Shown here: positions 63,243 through 64,000 of the stretch, piece by piece
How positions within the stretch are numbered: position 1 is the stretch's first letter
How the letters are laid out: the number at the start of each line of letters is the position of its first letter
Assembly (NCBI RefSeq): GCF_029968095.1
Contig: NZ_JASCIR010000023.1
Coordinates: forward strand, 38,905 to 102,904
Length of the DNA: 64,000 bases
Direction of reading: 5' to 3'
Source of the DNA: Streptomyces solicavernae
Lineage (GTDB): Bacteria; Actinomycetota; Actinomycetes; Streptomycetales; Streptomycetaceae
Program-made: the position numbers and the translations under genes
The notes under the pieces: model-generated
Databases searched by the model: none
Seen by the model: the letters and a program-made list of their open reading frames with translations, nothing else
What the model was told of the DNA's origin: nothing

Positions 63243-64000
63243 ATGCGTGCAGACGCACGGCACAACCGTGTTCGGATTCTGCTGGCCGCCCGGCAGGTGT
63301 TCGTGGACGAAGGGCCGGACGTTCCGCTGGACGAGATCGCCGGCCGTGCGGGCGTCGGGATCGCCACGCTCTACCGGCATTTCCCCAGCCGCAGTGCGCT
63401 GATCCGGTCGGTGGCGGTCGACGTCATGGAGGTGTTGTACGAGGCGGCAACGGACGCAGCGCAGCGGGAGAGCGACCCGTTCGAGGCCCTGCGCAGCTTC
63501 ATGCACGCCGCCCTGGACAGCAAGGCCGGAGCCGTCATGCCGGCACTCTTCGGCCGGGTCGAGAACGTCAAGCCGTTCGACGAGGAGCGGGACGCCGTCG
63601 GCCCCCTCGGCCGTCTGATCGCGCGGGCCCGGGAGGCGGGACTGCTACGCGAAGGCGTGGTGACCGGGGACATCGTCTTCATGATCCTTCGCTTGGCGCG
63701 TCTGATGCCCGGAGCAGGCTTCTCCCAGGACGAGGCACTCGCGCATCGCCAACTCGACATCTACCTCGACGGGTTGCAGCCTCCAGCGGCCGGCCCGCGC
63801 CGCGGGGAGCTGCCGGAGCCCGCGATCTCAGCCGGGCGGGTGCGGCACATCCGCGCATGGATGGCGACGGCGACCAGCGGACCCGCAGCCATGTCCCGTT
63901 CTCTGTCCGGCACTTGGCGCGGCCGTACCACCGTACGAGCACGGCCCAAGGGGAACCTGAACGGCCGCCGATCGACCAGGCATCGACCGAGCAACGGAGG
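63243..64000 (+). CDS. TetR-family regulator (SbtR-like), open at the window edge
   Basis: ATG 63243 has GGAGG 6 nt upstream. The TetR HTH is RILLAARQVFVDEG then LDEIAGRAGVGIATLYRHFP. The C-terminal domain (LFGRVENVKPFDEERDAVGP, LDIYLDGLQPPA) ends at ~residue 182, where the family normally stops. The frame continues without stop for ~70 low-quality residues to base 64000. Either the protein has an extension or a base change has removed the natural stop. Confidence 0.8.
   Translation, partial: MRADARHNRVRILLAARQVFVDEGPDVPLDEIAGRAGVGIATLYRHFPSRSALIRSVAVDVMEVLYEAATDAAQRESDPFEALRSFMHAALDSKAGAVMPALFGRVENVKPFDEERDAVGPLGRLIARAREAGLLREGVVTGDIVFMILRLARLMPGAGFSQDEALAHRQLDIYLDGLQPPAAGPRRGELPEPAISAGRVRHIRAWMATATSGPAAMSRSLSGTWRGRTTVRARPKGNLNGRRSTRHRPSNG

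Overview
The window is very GC-rich actinobacterial chromosome and most likely comes from Streptomyces or a close relative. The evidence is strong third-position GC, frequent GTG starts, ATGA/GTGA translational coupling, an XRE/DUF5753 + DUF397 + ATPase regulatory trio, and an ArsR-type mercury regulator of the Streptomyces kind. I saw no rRNA or tRNA gene, CRISPR array or intact insertion sequence.

Layout. (1) 1-7.2 kb: a FadR/GntR-type regulator tail, then five translationally coupled catabolic genes (flavin monooxygenase, RidA-like, DUF1028, M20 amidohydrolase, aspartase-like lyase) and an MFS importer. A LysR regulator follows. (2) 8.3-13.9 kb: TetR regulator, aldehyde dehydrogenase, class III aminotransferase and APC permease, which fits amine or omega-amino acid catabolism. 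(3) 14.0-15.8 kb: an ATPase + TOPRIM-like pair that looks like a small defence module. (4) 15.9-23.6 kb: acyl-CoA dehydrogenase-like flavoprotein, phage beta-family protein, AraC regulator, MBL-fold hydrolase, SDR and secreted lipase. (5) 23.7-45.0 kb: a large nucleic-acid-processing locus read leftward. It holds a soluble Ser/Thr kinase, a SNF2/DrmD-like helicase, a giant adenine methyltransferase, a 2317-residue DUF1998 helicase with a nuclease-like C-terminal domain, and a UvrD-type helicase with a RelE-like N-terminus. A whiJ-type regulatory trio sits inside it. This is the best candidate for a novel anti-phage system, related to DISARM and Druantia but matching neither fully. (6) 45.2-46.6 kb: a gene graveyard made mostly by deletions. 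(7) 46.7-50.7 kb: two SDRs and a drug-efflux MFS, divergent from a MarR regulator. (8) 51.3-54.6 kb: a mercury and organomercury resistance locus. (9) 54.8-64 kb: NUDIX hydrolases, a broken ABC exporter, two divergent VapBC-like toxin-antitoxin modules, and an ABC transporter with its own two-component system. A TetR gene runs off the right edge.

A trait of the whole window is the number of short tandem repeats. Inside genes the units are multiples of three, so repeat-number changes keep the frame and give low-complexity tails or loops. Between genes, two repeats multiply one arm of a terminator hairpin.

All functions are read from motifs by eye, without database searches. Family-level calls are firm where motifs are quoted; substrates and the defence role are inference.
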